From Limnomonas spitsbergensis (lineage: Eukaryota; Chlorophyta; Chlorophyceae; Chlamydomonadales): DNA of 64,000 nt. The position numbers and the translations under genes are program-made. The notes under the pieces are model-generated. The model was not told the DNA's origin. It was given only the letters and a program-made list of their open reading frames with translations, and made no database searches. The stretch spans positions 2,046,001 through 2,110,000 of the forward strand of contig JAYJMM010000106.1 in NCBI GenBank assembly GCA_037349105.1. Direction: 5' to 3'. Below, one piece after another: positions 18,919-30,072 of the stretch; within the stretch, counting starts at the first letter, position 1; every line of letters begins with the position of its first letter.

Positions 18919-20736
18919 GGTGAGAACTTGGAGAATTCGAGGCGGAGCAAGGAACTCAGCTCACACACCTCGTTCAACAGCAAGCACTCGTTCGAGGTCA
19001 TCAGCGTCGCCGATAACTGCGTCGACCGCTCGTCCCTGCTGAGCATCGATCCCGCGTCGACCGCGGACCGGTCGACCGCGGATCGCAGCTCTGCATGGGA
19101 CCGCGGCAGCGCGGTTACCTGGGAGCGCGGCGCCTGCTGGGATCGCGCGAGCGACCCTGCAACTGCTTGGTCCTTCGACAACTGCACGATGCGAGATTCG
19201 CACGGCCGCGGCTTGGAGTCTTTCGGGCGGGGCGTGGCGACGGATTGCTTCCGGGCATCTGAGTCTTTGGGGCGCGGGACCGAGTTGATCGGGCGGCGCA
19301 CAACAAGTTTCACCAGCGACAGCGTCCACGCCGGATCCGGCGACCGCACTACGCCCGTGAGCCACGCGGTTTCCGGAGCCGCTGTAAGCCGTGGCAGCTC
19401 CTCGGCCCTCAGAAGCGCCATCACCCTCAGCAGCTGCGGAAGGTCAGCAGGTGGTGGTGGCGGCGGCGGCGGCAGTAGCAACAGCAACCTCGCGTTGCTG
19501 CGGTCGCCGCCGCAGCAGTCGTCGCCGCGGATGCAGACTTCAGACCGTACGCTTCTTGCGGCAGTGGCGCTTGTGAGGTTGAACAGCAGCAGCTGCAGCG
19601 GTGAGCCGCCCCTGTTGGCCATCGATCCACATTTTGGACCCGAGGCAAGTAGTCCACACTTTGGGCGACACACCGCACCGCTGCCCAAGCTGCTCAGTAT
19701 CTACGAGAGCCACAGCTGTCTCTTTGACCCTCAGCCCTCACTTGAGGCACAGGCCGCGGCCGCCACGATCTCATGGGCACTCCACGCCGCGGCCTGGGCG
19801 CCCCCTACCGACTCCCCACTCGATGCGACGGACGCGCATCCCACATTTCGCATGCACAATGGCAGTGGTGGAAGCGGAGGAGATAAGCAAGAGGAGGCAG
19901 GCGAGGAGGAGGAAGATGAGGTGGCCAGGGCGCGGCCACCGTCTGCAAAGCAATGGTCGAGCAGCGACTTGTTAATGATCGAAGACCTGGACTCTGAAGA
20001 AAAGGACTCCTGGCCCGAGGACCGGAAGGTGCTGCAGACCTGCCCAGTCGCGCAAGCACCAGGGGAAGTGGGCGCCCGCCAAAGATTCGGGCGTGCCTCG
20101 ACAGAGAGCGACTTGCGACCCGGCAGCCTGCAGGAATCGCCGGAGGAGGACTTGCTGCCGCCGCAAAGCGCCCGCCGCAGCAACCGGTTGAGCGGTGCGT
20201 GTCCCGTTGCGCAAGACTCCGAGACCGGCGAGTGGACGGGGGGGACAGGTATCGACATAAGCTACAATGGGACTCTTCACATGTCCATGGCGGGTGGCCT
20301 GCCTGCCGGCCCGGCCGACACCGCGGCGTGGCTCGCCCTCGCTGCCGCCACCACCACACCCTTCTCATTTTGCCCAACTGCCTCTGCGGCCCTGCCGGCG
20401 GGTCAGCCGCAGACCGCCCGCGGCCGACACTCCAGCTCCGACCGACGTTCATCAGGCACCCGCCGTGCCTCGTCCTCCTCCTCCTCAAGCATGCCGCGAG
20501 GCGCAGCAGGGACCAGTGGTTGTCTGCCTGCCATTCTCGACGACCAGTCTTGGCGCAGCAACAGGTTCCCTGGCATAGCCACGCAAGAGGGGCCATTGGG
20601 ACAGACTGGCGGGATGGGCTGGGGCGAAAGCCTGGCGGTGCAGGCTTCAGAACAGCCCGGCAGCAAGCCGCAGAAATACGGGGGGGATGAGGAGGCTGGC
20701 CCGGTGTCCGCACGCTGCGGTTGCTGTGTCTCTTGA
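18919..20736 (+). CDS. Ser-rich ORF ending CCVS, probable last exon of the cyclase
   Basis: A plus-strand frame stays open for about 605 codons to the TGA at 20734-20736. I place its start after AAG at 18918 because that joins exon 10 in phase 0, but the acceptor is weak and the true start may differ by tens of bases. The sequence is rich in Ser, Arg, Asp and Pro. It has a poly-Gly run (SAGGGGGGGGSS), an acidic stretch (EEAGEEEEDEVAR) and a twice-used CPVAQ motif. No enzyme domain is visible. It ends CGCCVS, which fits a CaaX prenylation signal with an extra upstream Cys that could be acylated. Mammalian sGC beta-2 also ends in a CaaX box, which supports reading this as the membrane-targeting tail of the cyclase. 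It could instead be a separate gene. Confidence 0.55.
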   Translation, partial: GENLENSRRSKELSSHTSFNSKHSFEVISVADNCVDRSSLLSIDPASTADRSTADRSSAWDRGSAVTWERGACWDRASDPATAWSFDNCTMRDSHGRGLESFGRGVATDCFRASESLGRGTELIGRRTTSFTSDSVHAGSGDRTTPVSHAVSGAAVSRGSSSALRSAITLSSCGRSAGGGGGGGGSSNSNLALLRSPPQQSSPRMQTSDRTLLAAVALVRLNSSSCSGEPPLLAIDPHFGPEASSPHFGRHTAPLPKLLSIYESHSCLFDPQPSLEAQAAAATISWALHAAAWAPPTDSPLDATDAHPTFRMHNGSGGSGGDKQEEAGEEEEDEVARARPPSAKQWSSSDLLMIEDLDSEEKDSWPEDRKVLQTCPVAQAPGEVGARQRFGRASTESDLRPGSLQESPEEDLLPPQSARRSNRLSGACPVAQDSETGEWTGGTGIDISYNGTLHMSMAGGLPAGPADTAAWLALAAATTTPFSFCPTASAALPAGQPQTARGRHSSSDRRSSGTRRASSSSSSSMPRGAAGTSGCLPAILDDQSWRSNRFPGIATQEGPLGQTGGMGWGESLAVQASEQPGSKPQKYGGDEEAGPVSARCGCCVS

Positions 20737-22280
20737 GCAGGTTCCCCTGCTCCCCGTCTCGCTCTGCATGTATTGGCAGGGCGGGTGGGCGGGCGGGCCG
20801 GACCCCCTGATCATGGTGCATGCCCTAGTGCTCTTCTTGAGAGTGCCGCTCAGTAACTTTCACTGCTGGGTGTAGAGCAGTTAGTAATTTCCCCGTACCT
20901 CCCTTGCCATGAACCTGCAATTGTTTTTCCCCTCCCATTTTTTAGAGGGCTGTCGGGAATTATAGACCTCTGGACTCATCATATAATTCATCACGCCCTA
21001 GGCTACCTGTGCTGTTGTATTATATAATTTCCAGGCCAACTTCAAGGATTTGCTCATGGGCCAATTACGACAAAAGCCATGACCGGCCTGCCATCATTCA
21101 CCTAGGCTGCAGTGTTCACTGTGTTTGTGGCCTCCATGTGTGGGGCTGCCTGGCCGCCACCACTGGCCAATAAGGACCAAACCATGCCTGTTCTACGACC
21201 GGCGGCCCAGGCAAAACAGGGCTTGATGCACCAGCACTTCGGTAGTAGTAGGTGATGTAGCTGAAGTGTAGCTGAAGTGCACTAGGAATGACATTGACAG
21301 CCAAGGAATCCACGCCTTAAAAGGGACACACTGGGGCTGTGCGCCTCAGATTTGACATTGCAGATTTTAACGTGGGGAAGTATTACCGTAGTCAAGGTCG
21401 TGTTTCGTTGTTTTCGAAGGTCGTTGTTGCTTAAAAAGTCGCTGTTTTGGCGATTTTTTTATTCGTTGCCCCTCAACATGAAAAATTCCGCTCTAAATTA
21501 TTTTCTCAATTGATTTCGTTGCCCCCTGAACAACGATCAAAACAACGAAAGACGTCCGTGGCCACAGTACATCAAACCTTTGATCAATATTCGATGCGCT
21601 GTTGCTGACTCGACATCCCGGCGTACTTTTCCCTTGAGCTTTTTCTTGTATTTGGTCATGACTCATGCTTCTCCTCCTCTTATGCTTCTCTCCTCCTTCA
21701 CTTTTTCTGGATCAGGACTTACTTTTGTCTTGACCATGACTTTTCCTGTTGCCTAAGGACTTCCCGGAATCTACGACTTCTTCCACTCAACTCTGGTACT
21801 TGAGGCTTGGAGGACCCTATTGCAGCGCCATATCTCAACATGTCAGGCCTAAACGGGCATTCCAGCAATTCCTAGGCAACACATAAGCATGCAGGCAATG
21901 GCGTAATCCTCTATCCAAGGCCGTCATTGCTTGTGGCCTCAACTTCTTCTTTCTGCAGAAATTTCACTGCAAAATACCATTGCTTTGTTAATCAAAATCA
22001 AAGCGTTTTCTACATCACAGCAGATCCTAGCATATGAACAATCAGCTCCTAGATCTTTCATGGCCCAATTTTAGACAGTCGAGGCTGCTGCAAATTCAAA
22101 TTGTTTCGGGCTCTCAAACGGCTGGAAGGGTTCAGACCACTTGAATACTTCATCACCCTACTTCGTTCCATGCATGGCCTAGCACTTCAATTGCAGGGTA
22201 AAGGCCATGTGAGCTAAATGTCTGGAATGACCCTGGCAAACTCACTCCCTTGTGTTCATCACCTACGCCCCCCTCACACT
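20737..22280. other. intergenic, no gene recognised
   Basis: Presumably the 3' UTR of the cyclase gene followed by spacer. A/T-richer than the neighbours and with no long ORF. From about 22222 it grades into the 80-bp satellite. Confidence 0.5.
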
Positions 22281-22920
22281 AGAATGACCCTGGCAATGTC
22301 ACTCAAACTTTAAACCTACTTGAGTGACCCTAGCGATTTCACTGAAATCTTCAACCTACCTGGATGACCCTGGCAAAGTCACTCAAACTTTAAACCTACT
22401 TGAGTGACCCTAGCGATTTCACTGAAATCTTCAACCTACCTGGATGACCCTGGCAAAGTCACTCAAACTTTAAACCTACTTGAGTGACCCTAGCGATTTC
22501 ACTGAAATCTTCAACCTACCTGGATGACCCTGGCAAAGTCACTCAAACTTTAAACCTACTTGAGTGACCCTAGCGATTTCACTGAAATCTTCAACCTACC
22601 TGGATGACCCTGGCAAAGTCACTCAAACTTTAAACCTACTTGAGTGACCCTAGCGATTTCACTGAAATCTTCAACCTACCTGGATGACCCTGGCAAAGTC
22701 ACTCAAACTTTAAACCTACTTGAGTGACCCTAGCGATTTCACTGAAATCTTCAACCTACCTGGATGACCCTGGCAAAGTCACTCAAACTTTAAACCTACT
22801 TGAGTGACCCTAGCGATTTCACTGAAATCTTCAACCTACCTGGATGACCCTGGCAAAGTCACTCAAACTTTAAACCTACTTGAGTGACCCTAGCGATTTC
22901 ACTGAAATCTTCAACCTACC
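22281..22920 (+). repeat. 80-bp satellite, left part
   Basis: Eight head-to-tail 80-bp units. Each is a dimer of two diverged 40-bp halves, one starting TGGATGACCCTGGCAAAGTC and the other TGAGTGACCCTAGCGATTTC; both end AACCTAC plus C or T. Inner units look identical. The array is cut at 22920 by the retroelement and resumes at 31197. Confidence 0.95.
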
Positions 22921-23556
22921 TGTCACAGTATATTACCGTATACGTGACAGAACCGTTTAGACCGCAGTTAGCGGCCTCGGGGACTCCGCAGCTTCTCTGC
23001 GGAGTCTACGGATTTGAACTGAGACCTAGAAACCCGCTTACGCCGGTTGATTTGACAGATTGTACCGTATTCTGAATTGGGCCTGCCGGGTCCCTGTATC
23101 CCGGCAGTTGCCTAGGCTAACTACTTCGTCCCTTTCTAAAGGACAGACCTCTTATGTAACAAGCTCCGGCCGGCATCCAATGCATGAGGCCTGAGGTGTT
23201 CATAACGTCAGTACCTATATCAAGTCAAGACTAGCTCAGCCTCAGCTGAACTACCTGGAGACAAGTACCTCAGTAGTGAACCGAGACCCTGCCGAAGAAG
23301 AAGTACGCAGTCAACCTCCCGGCTACCTCACCGCGTGTTGCGCGGTAAGTGCCCTTAACATAGCCCAGCTGGATCGCGCCCAGACGGCCAGAAGGCCTAC
23401 GCTACCATACGTCTATTGCTATACACACAAATATCCAGCTCCACTGCTTAACTCGCTGAGCACTCGCAGCCAGTGAAGAGTCACTGAGCCTGCCCGTAGG
23501 CGTCCGTCACTGCCGTGAGGAAAGAAGTCCGCCACGGACCTGAAGCGCACATCGCG
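22921..23556 (+). repeat. A1 terminal repeat of the retroelement
   Basis: Begins TGTCACAG and has a GTGACA inverted mate at 22944-22949. Internal perfect stem-loops include GACTCCGCAG/CTGCGGAGTC (10 bp) and CTGCCGGG/CCCGGCAG (8 bp). Its right edge is the point where the match to A2 stops. Confidence 0.9.
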
Positions 23557-24274
23557 TGTCCTTTAGAAAGGGACGAAGTGGATTTAGCCTGATCAGCTTG
23601 ATTCGCCAATTCCTGCTAAAGGTGCTTGTGCAGCGGAATTGGAATTTTGTTTGCATGCAAACGACCTTGGACAGCGTTTGAACTGCACTTTGCTGTGGTA
23701 ATCTCCAGAGAGAGATTGCCAAGTTAAACCCTGAGAATCGCTGAGCGTGGCAGCTTAGTGTTGAGTCCAGGAGAGGCTTGAAGATCTGGCTGTGGATTTA
23801 AACACCCAGCAGATAATTACCTGTGTGACTGCAGATTGTGATCAGGTGGATCCAATCTTTCATCATTGACAGAAGTGAACTTGTGGATAGAACATCCAAG
23901 TTTGAAATCTTGTGGGTGTACCAAAGGATCCCCGCAGGGACGCAGAGCTGAGCGGACACTACGCAAGAGGCTACATCCACGCAGGGCGTGTGACATCCAC
24001 GCAGGACGTGAGACATCTAGAAGCAGCCCAGCCAGCAAGGTGGGAAGAACTGAAAAGGCGAAGGAGGATTCCGCCAGATTGAAATTAGTGAGCAGAAAAG
24101 CAGGAAGGCAAGGCCTATCCTGCATATTGCTGTACCTGCCATCCGATCTTGGCTCGCAAGCCCTCACCAGATTGCAGTAGGAACAAGGGGGCAGAAGCCT
24201 AAAGTTAGCAGATCCTGTAGGGGGTGTCGCCAGCACGCTTGCAGGACCGTGCGGTTCGTAAATTGCCTGTAGGA
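23557..24274 (+). other. retroelement leader between A1 and the ORF
   Basis: Non-coding leader. Its first 23 bases (23557-23579) are the exact reverse complement of 23123-23145 inside A1, which could fold A1 onto the leader in the RNA. Confidence 0.7.
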
Positions 24275-27200
24275 ATGACAGACGTAGATCTAAATCCCGA
24301 TAGGCACCAGCACCCTGACGCCCAACGGAGAAGTGGGCGTCTGAGGGGGCTGGAGCCGGGTGTAAACCTGATGGAAGCTAGTGATGAGCTGGCTGCAGAA
24401 GCCCTGTTGGTGGCGGCGAAGCTGGCAGGGCCAGTGGGACCGCCCGCAGGAGACAGCAAGGTGCCAGAACCGGGCCGCGTACCGCCCAGAGAGGCAGGGG
24501 CGCAGGCAGACGGCTCAGCACTAGTGTCGCACAAAGGGATCAGCCGAGGTGGGCGAGTGCCCCAATCAACCCTGGATATTCCAAGGCAAGGCCTGGAATA
24601 TGCGCAGTGGTTGAGACAGGGAGGAAGAACCCCTGAGCTGACATTGGACCCGGCCGTTGAGGTGTCGCAGACCAGTGGCGCAAATCGGGACAGTGGTCCA
24701 GAAGGCGCACCAGAGCAGGACTTGCCCAGTGGGGCAGGGGCCGTGCAACGAGTCAAGAACGAGCCCGATCACGGTGATCAAGGGGCAGGCACCTCGGCAG
24801 CCCCAGAGGGGGCAGCAGAGTGCGGAAGAGCAAGAGACCTAGGCAGTGGGCCAGAATACGCGACGCAGAAGAGGCTAATGAGAGTGGCAAGTGCTGCGCA
24901 GTGCGTTAAAAAGGAGAACGGGACGATGCCCCGTGGTGGAAGTCAGGTGATCAGGAAACCTGCAGATCTGCAGGCGGTGGGTGGAGCACAAGCCGCCACT
25001 GCGGAATGGCCCCCAGTAAAAAGGAAGGAGGATCTGGCTCAGCCAAGAGGGTGGAACAGGCTAGGGCAGTGGGCCACTGGAGTGTGGAAAAGTGTGTGTG
25101 ACGCAGAGCAGGCGGGGTTAAGCAGTCTGGCTGTGCCCCAGCAGCGCGCACCCTTGGAGGCATTGACCAGGTGTATGGAGCAGCCAGGTAATCAGGTGTC
25201 CCCCAACGGCTGGTCCATGTTTGACATCCTCAGCAGTGACAGTGAGCCAAGTCCCAGGCACCTGATCAACTGTATTACGGCAGAGAGTGCCGGCCCACCC
25301 AGGCAGGATAGCCTGGTAGCTAGCGAGCAGCTGCACATGATCAACTGTATTACGGCAGAGAGTGCCGGCCCACCCAGGCAGGATAGCCCGGTAGCTAGCG
25401 AGCAGCTGCACCTGATCAACTGTGTTCCGATAGGGAATGCTTTTTCACCCAAACCAGTGACCGGTGGCTGCGAGCCAAGCCAACTGCAGGTGCAGGCGTC
25501 ACGGCTGTGTTTGCAGAAGGAGGCAGTTCCTGTGACACCTGTAGGGATCGGTGGCTCCGAGCCAAGCCAACTGCAGGTGCAGGCGTCACGGCTGTGTTTG
25601 CAGAGAAAGGCAGTTCCTGTGACACCTGTAGGGATCGGTGGCTGTGAGCCAGACCAACTGCAGGTGCAGGCATCACGGCTGTGTTTGCAGAAGGAGGCAG
25701 TTCCTCTGAAAACTGTGGTGGCCGGTGGCTGTGAGCCAGGCCAACTGCAGGTGCAGGCGTCACGGCTGTGTTTGCAGATGGAGGCAGTTCCTGTGACACC
25801 TGTAGGGATCGGTGGCTGTGAGCCAGGTCAACTGCAGGTGCATGCGTCACGGCTGTTTTTGCCGAGGGAGGCAGCCCATGTGACACCTGTGGCGGCCGCT
25901 GGCTGTGAGCCAGGCCAACTGCAGGTGCATGCGTCACGGCTGTGTTTGCAGAGAGAGGCAGTTCATGTGACACCTGTGGTGACCGATGGCCACGAGCCGT
26001 GCCAACTGCAGGTGCAGGCGTCACGGCTGTGTTTTCAGATGGAGGACGTTCCTGTGACACCTGTGGTGGCCGGTGGCCGTGAGCCAGGCCAACTGCAGTT
26101 GCAGGCGTCACGACGATGCGTGCAGAGGGAGGCAATTCATGTGACACCTGTAGGGATCGGTGGCTGTGAGCCAGGCCAACTGCAGGTGCAGGCGTCACGT
26201 TTGTGTTTGTCGAGGGAGGCAGCCCATGTGACACCTGTGGTGGCCGGCGGCTGCGAGCCGGACCAACTGCATCCGTGGGAGCAGAAGCTGACCCAAAAGG
26301 TGGCTGAGGAACCAGTTGGCCCAAGTGAGGTTGAGGACCACGAGCACAGGCAGGCGCCGGTGCTGGTGCAGATGCACCAGCCAGAAGAAGATGGGCATGT
26401 CACACCACCAGTGGCAGCAGCTCCAGGAGGGGTCCAGGTGCCAATATCAGAACCAGGGGCGGCCCAGCAGGCCAGCAAACAGCTGGAGGCGGCAGAGAAT
26501 CCTGAGGGGTCAGAGGAGCAGGGGATCTCCATACCCATGCTGAGGGAAAAGGTGAACTGGTACCAGCAGAAGCTCAAAGGAATGGCCAGGCAGCTGTGGA
26601 TGGCCAGGCAGCCAGGGATTGCCTGGCAGATGAGAATGACCAGGCAGCTGAGGATGATGAAGCGTCGCTTGGCAAAGAAACTGCAGACGCTGTTGCCACA
26701 AGACAGGGCAGCTGACAGTGACGTGGATGAAGCTAGGAGCAGCAGGTCTCCGGTGCCAGCACCCGTGAACAACAACAGCAGCAGGAATGTGTGCCTGGTA
26801 GCATTCCCTGCTGCGGTGCCTGCAGATGTGGAGCTGGCCAGGCTCTGGGAGGATTGCGCAACAGGTGACCGTCAGCAGCAGATGGACACCCGCAATGCCA
26901 TGCGTCAGGCCATGAGGTATTACCCCGGAAGAGTATGCATGTTCTGCGGGTTCGAGTGCGAGCACAGCGACAGTGCATGTGAGCACCTCATGGATGCCAA
27001 CATCCAGAGGGGGCTGGAGCCGGGTGAGGACCCGGCTGAGGCCAGTGATGCAGAGATCAAGCGCGAGGGAGCTGAGATCAAGCCTGCTGTGACCAGGCAG
27101 GCCCCGCAGAGCAGCAAAGAACCACAGGAAAAGTCAGCTGTACCGGTGGGAAAGCCGTGGGCTGACCTAATATCTGAGGAAGAGCTGCCTGATCCGATAC

Positions 27201-29206
27201 AAGAAGAGAAGGGGCGGCAGCCAGTGACAGGGCTGCGCCCAAGGCAGCCAATGCGACCACGCAGGGTGCCGGTTCAAAGAGGGGCGGGATCCACAGTTTA
27301 CGGGACGCCGCTGTCCAAGTTTACGCCCAGTGTGGGCAGACCTGTGCAGACACCCAAGGAGGGATCTAGCAGCCAGATGCGAGCAGGCGGCGGCCACAAG
27401 GAAATCCTGCGCGGATTTTATCAAGGTACAGCACAGGCGCAGGATACCAGACCTAGAGAGCCAGAGCGCTCCGGGACTGGGGGAGTAGTGTGCGGCAATG
27501 AGGAGTCAGAAGGACCGATCGGTTGGGCAGGAATTTTGCAGTGGGCAACAGACCTGTGGAAGCAAGTTTGCTCCAGGACGTTCTTGCATTTCCAGGACCA
27601 GGTCACAGCCATTGAGGAGTTCAAGGCCCATCATCTGAGGGGATGGGCAACAAAGGCCATGCTGGGTATCCCCCACACAGGGCAGGACAGGGCGACGCTG
27701 TTAAGCGCCCTTGGACAGGTATCCAAGGGAAGGGCTGGACGCGAAGCAGCCCTGGCTGTTAAGGCCTTCGCAGATGAGTGGTGCAATGAGGTAACAGGAA
27801 ATCAGGTGGAACCGGGATCCGAGCCAGAAGATGAGGAGGACCAGGCATGGGAAGGATTTAAAACAGCGGGGCAGCGGCCTGAGGAGCTCAGGGAAGTCCA
27901 AAGGTGGCAGCAGCAAGCAAGAACCGCGCCAACCCCAACACTCAGATCTGAGGTTTTTGAGGTCAGCAGCGAGCCAAGCCTCAGGGGGCGGCCAAGGGGC
28001 AGGGAAGAGCCCAGGGCCAGTAGCCCAGCCGCCAGCGAAAGGGCGGAGTTGACTAGCCGATCGCTGGCCAGGATGGCTGAGCAAGGCGTAGCAACGCGCA
28101 GAGCAAACAGGCAAGAGTCTTATGCACTCCTGCGCATAATCGAGGACAAAGAGAACACAGGCCAGGAAACCCAGGTGGATTACATCGAGAAGTTCCTGAG
28201 GAAAAGGCAAGAGGGCGCAGCAAGAGGAACACAACAGGACGAGCCTGCAGGCAGTGTGCGCAGCAGTGGACCAAGAAGGCAGGAAACCAGAGGGGAAACG
28301 CAATCTGATTCCTACGTCAGGAATTACACAGGAGGGAAACAGCCAAGCTGGCAGAGCCAGGAGCCGCCCAGGGGGCAGGCAGACGGCAGGGAACAGCCAA
28401 ACTGGCAGAGCCAGGAGCCGCCCAGGGGGCCGGCAGAATACGGCAGGAGGACACAGCCAGGCGAGCCAAGCCAGAAGCCGCCCAGGGGGCAGGCAGAATC
28501 CGGCAGAGGATCACAGCCTCGGGAATCTGGCCCAGAGGAGAGAAAAAGCAGAGATGAGGCTGATCAGCCGCCACCCGAGAGGAGCAGAGGCTCCGCGAGC
28601 GGGGCCGGCAGACAGTCGTCCGGGGGCGGACAAGCCCAGGATGGGGCTGGCCGCAGAAACAGCCAGTACCAGCGCAGTCGCAGCCCATCAGGGGGCGACA
28701 GTAGCGGATCTGGATCAGACTCCAGTTTAGACGAGTCGGGGTCCGGTGGAGCGGACAGGCGCGGGCCAAGGGCCAGGCGGGAGTCCAGCGACCAGGAAAT
28801 GAAGAGGCTCGATAGGGAGCAGGCAAGGGTGAATATGCAGCTGCTGCAGCAGATGGTCCTGCAGCTGGCAGGGGTGGCCAAATATACCAAAATCCCAGCT
28901 ATCCAAGGCAACGTGCCGGTGTTGGATATGTCACACCCGGGCGCGGTTGCAGCCAAGAAATATTGCCAAGCGTGTGGCTATTGGGGATCACACAACAGAC
29001 TGGCGCTGTCGGATGAACCACCGGCGCTGGCCGTGGTGGCAGGGGAAATTGTTGGATCCTGCCAGTCACCCTCGGCCATGGCCATGCTCGTGCGATCCCT
29101 GGCCAGGTTGTGGAACAACAAGCCTGCCAGTGTGGGGCCGTTGATGGTGGCCATCAGGGCAGCGCCCCATGCAGGGGACCTGAAGATGATGAGCGAGGAG
29201 AATTAG
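24275..29206 (+). CDS. gag-like protein of the retroelement (1,643 aa)
   Basis: Single long frame from the ATG at 24275 (MTDVDLN) to the TAG at 29204; the frame is open upstream to 24224 without an earlier ATG. The protein is hydrophilic. About residues 385-670 are nine to ten tandem 29-residue repeats with the core CEPGQLQVQASRLCLQ (87-bp DNA unit, 25450-26270), preceded by a shorter doubled motif (CITAESAGPPRQDS). Near residue 890 lies CMFCGFECEHSDSAC, a CX2CX5HX4C zinc-knuckle-like pattern one residue longer in the middle than retroviral-type knuckles. A basic, Gln/Pro/Arg-rich region with WQSQEPPRG repeats follows, then a second CX2C plus His (YCQACGYWGSHNR) near the C-terminus. No YxDD polymerase motif is visible. 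Expected role: binding and packaging element RNA. It is a gag-like inference, not a family match. Confidence 0.75.
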   Translation: MTDVDLNPDRHQHPDAQRRSGRLRGLEPGVNLMEASDELAAEALLVAAKLAGPVGPPAGDSKVPEPGRVPPREAGAQADGSALVSHKGISRGGRVPQSTLDIPRQGLEYAQWLRQGGRTPELTLDPAVEVSQTSGANRDSGPEGAPEQDLPSGAGAVQRVKNEPDHGDQGAGTSAAPEGAAECGRARDLGSGPEYATQKRLMRVASAAQCVKKENGTMPRGGSQVIRKPADLQAVGGAQAATAEWPPVKRKEDLAQPRGWNRLGQWATGVWKSVCDAEQAGLSSLAVPQQRAPLEALTRCMEQPGNQVSPNGWSMFDILSSDSEPSPRHLINCITAESAGPPRQDSLVASEQLHMINCITAESAGPPRQDSPVASEQLHLINCVPIGNAFSPKPVTGGCEPSQLQVQASRLCLQKEAVPVTPVGIGGSEPSQLQVQASRLCLQRKAVPVTPVGIGGCEPDQLQVQASRLCLQKEAVPLKTVVAGGCEPGQLQVQASRLCLQMEAVPVTPVGIGGCEPGQLQVHASRLFLPREAAHVTPVAAAGCEPGQLQVHASRLCLQREAVHVTPVVTDGHEPCQLQVQASRLCFQMEDVPVTPVVAGGREPGQLQLQASRRCVQREAIHVTPVGIGGCEPGQLQVQASRLCLSREAAHVTPVVAGGCEPDQLHPWEQKLTQKVAEEPVGPSEVEDHEHRQAPVLVQMHQPEEDGHVTPPVAAAPGGVQVPISEPGAAQQASKQLEAAENPEGSEEQGISIPMLREKVNWYQQKLKGMARQLWMARQPGIAWQMRMTRQLRMMKRRLAKKLQTLLPQDRAADSDVDEARSSRSPVPAPVNNNSSRNVCLVAFPAAVPADVELARLWEDCATGDRQQQMDTRNAMRQAMRYYPGRVCMFCGFECEHSDSACEHLMDANIQRGLEPGEDPAEASDAEIKREGAEIKPAVTRQAPQSSKEPQEKSAVPVGKPWADLISEEELPDPIQEEKGRQPVTGLRPRQPMRPRRVPVQRGAGSTVYGTPLSKFTPSVGRPVQTPKEGSSSQMRAGGGHKEILRGFYQGTAQAQDTRPREPERSGTGGVVCGNEESEGPIGWAGILQWATDLWKQVCSRTFLHFQDQVTAIEEFKAHHLRGWATKAMLGIPHTGQDRATLLSALGQVSKGRAGREAALAVKAFADEWCNEVTGNQVEPGSEPEDEEDQAWEGFKTAGQRPEELREVQRWQQQARTAPTPTLRSEVFEVSSEPSLRGRPRGREEPRASSPAASERAELTSRSLARMAEQGVATRRANRQESYALLRIIEDKENTGQETQVDYIEKFLRKRQEGAARGTQQDEPAGSVRSSGPRRQETRGETQSDSYVRNYTGGKQPSWQSQEPPRGQADGREQPNWQSQEPPRGPAEYGRRTQPGEPSQKPPRGQAESGRGSQPRESGPEERKSRDEADQPPPERSRGSASGAGRQSSGGGQAQDGAGRRNSQYQRSRSPSGGDSSGSGSDSSLDESGSGGADRRGPRARRESSDQEMKRLDREQARVNMQLLQQMVLQLAGVAKYTKIPAIQGNVPVLDMSHPGAVAAKKYCQACGYWGSHNRLALSDEPPALAVVAGEIVGSCQSPSAMAMLVRSLARLWNNKPASVGPLMVAIRAAPHAGDLKMMSEEN

Positions 29207-30072
29207 TCAACTCGGGCGATGATAACACAGCAGGGGGCGGATCACGCTGCTACGGCGCACATTTCCTGTGGCCATTGAAGACCAGGCGGCTATGGCGCAG
29301 TGGGGCGAGAGCAGCGGTTGTTCTTAGCTTGACCTGATAACTTTGAAAATTTCTCTGTTTGCTAGCCGGTAGTGGGCTGAACAGCCTGGATTTGTAGGAT
29401 TCTGCGCATTGCGCTTCAGCTGAGACTCGGTGGATTTTTTTAGTTCTGATTGAAGAAGGCCTGAACCAGGCAGATTTGCTAAGACGATTTGAGCTTCTAC
29501 GTACATGTTTTCCAGAAGTTTAAAGATTCTGATTTCTGATGATTTCTGATGACTTCTGATAACTTCTGATGATTTCTGAAGGTTTCTGATGGTTTCTGAT
29601 GGTTGCTGAGGGTTTCTGATGGGTTCTGACCCTTTATTGCCTGCAACCAAGCATGACACTGGTGACGGTACCGGATTCTGTGTGGTCCGCCACGGGTTTC
29701 AGTGAATTTTTTCTGTGATGAATTTCCTTGTGTGGATGTCCTGCAGCACATTTCCTGCAGTGGATTTTCTTCAGGGGATTTTTTTTACCGACTGGCTGGA
29801 TTGCAGTCAGATGTTTAGGAGGCTTCAGTGTTAGGGAACTGACAAGTTCTGGGCGTACAGATTTTGCTTTGAAAACAGCCTGAACCAGGCTGATGTGTGT
29901 ATATAGCCTGAACCAGGCAGATGCGGGGGACGGCCTGAACCAGGCAGATTTGCTTTGATATTTTGATCTTCTGAGGTGTACATATTGCCAGAAGTTTCTT
30001 TCTTTCAGTACCGACCCCTTTTCCGGCTCCCAGCGCATGCCCTTTAGGCGTAACGCTGAGGAGCGGGGGGCG
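29207..30072 (+). other. retroelement 3' non-coding region
   Basis: Contains a TTTCTGATGA-type repeat of about ten copies (29515-29630). GCCTGAACCAGGCAGA occurs four times (about 29459, 29879, 29906, 29933) as a small palindrome-bearing unit (GCCTGAACCAGGC). No coding potential. Confidence 0.8.

Noticed and set aside
18828..20821. Minus-strand ORFs of 286 and 338 aa
   Set aside because: They overlap the longer plus frame, have no family features and are explained by high GC and biased codons.
22281..22920. CRISPR-like array
   Set aside because: Repeats are contiguous with no unique spacers and the host is a eukaryote; it is a satellite.
23276..23476. 66-aa ORF inside A1 (also at 30673 in A2)
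   Set aside because: Present only because the terminal repeat is duplicated; no features of a protein and it spans likely structured DNA.
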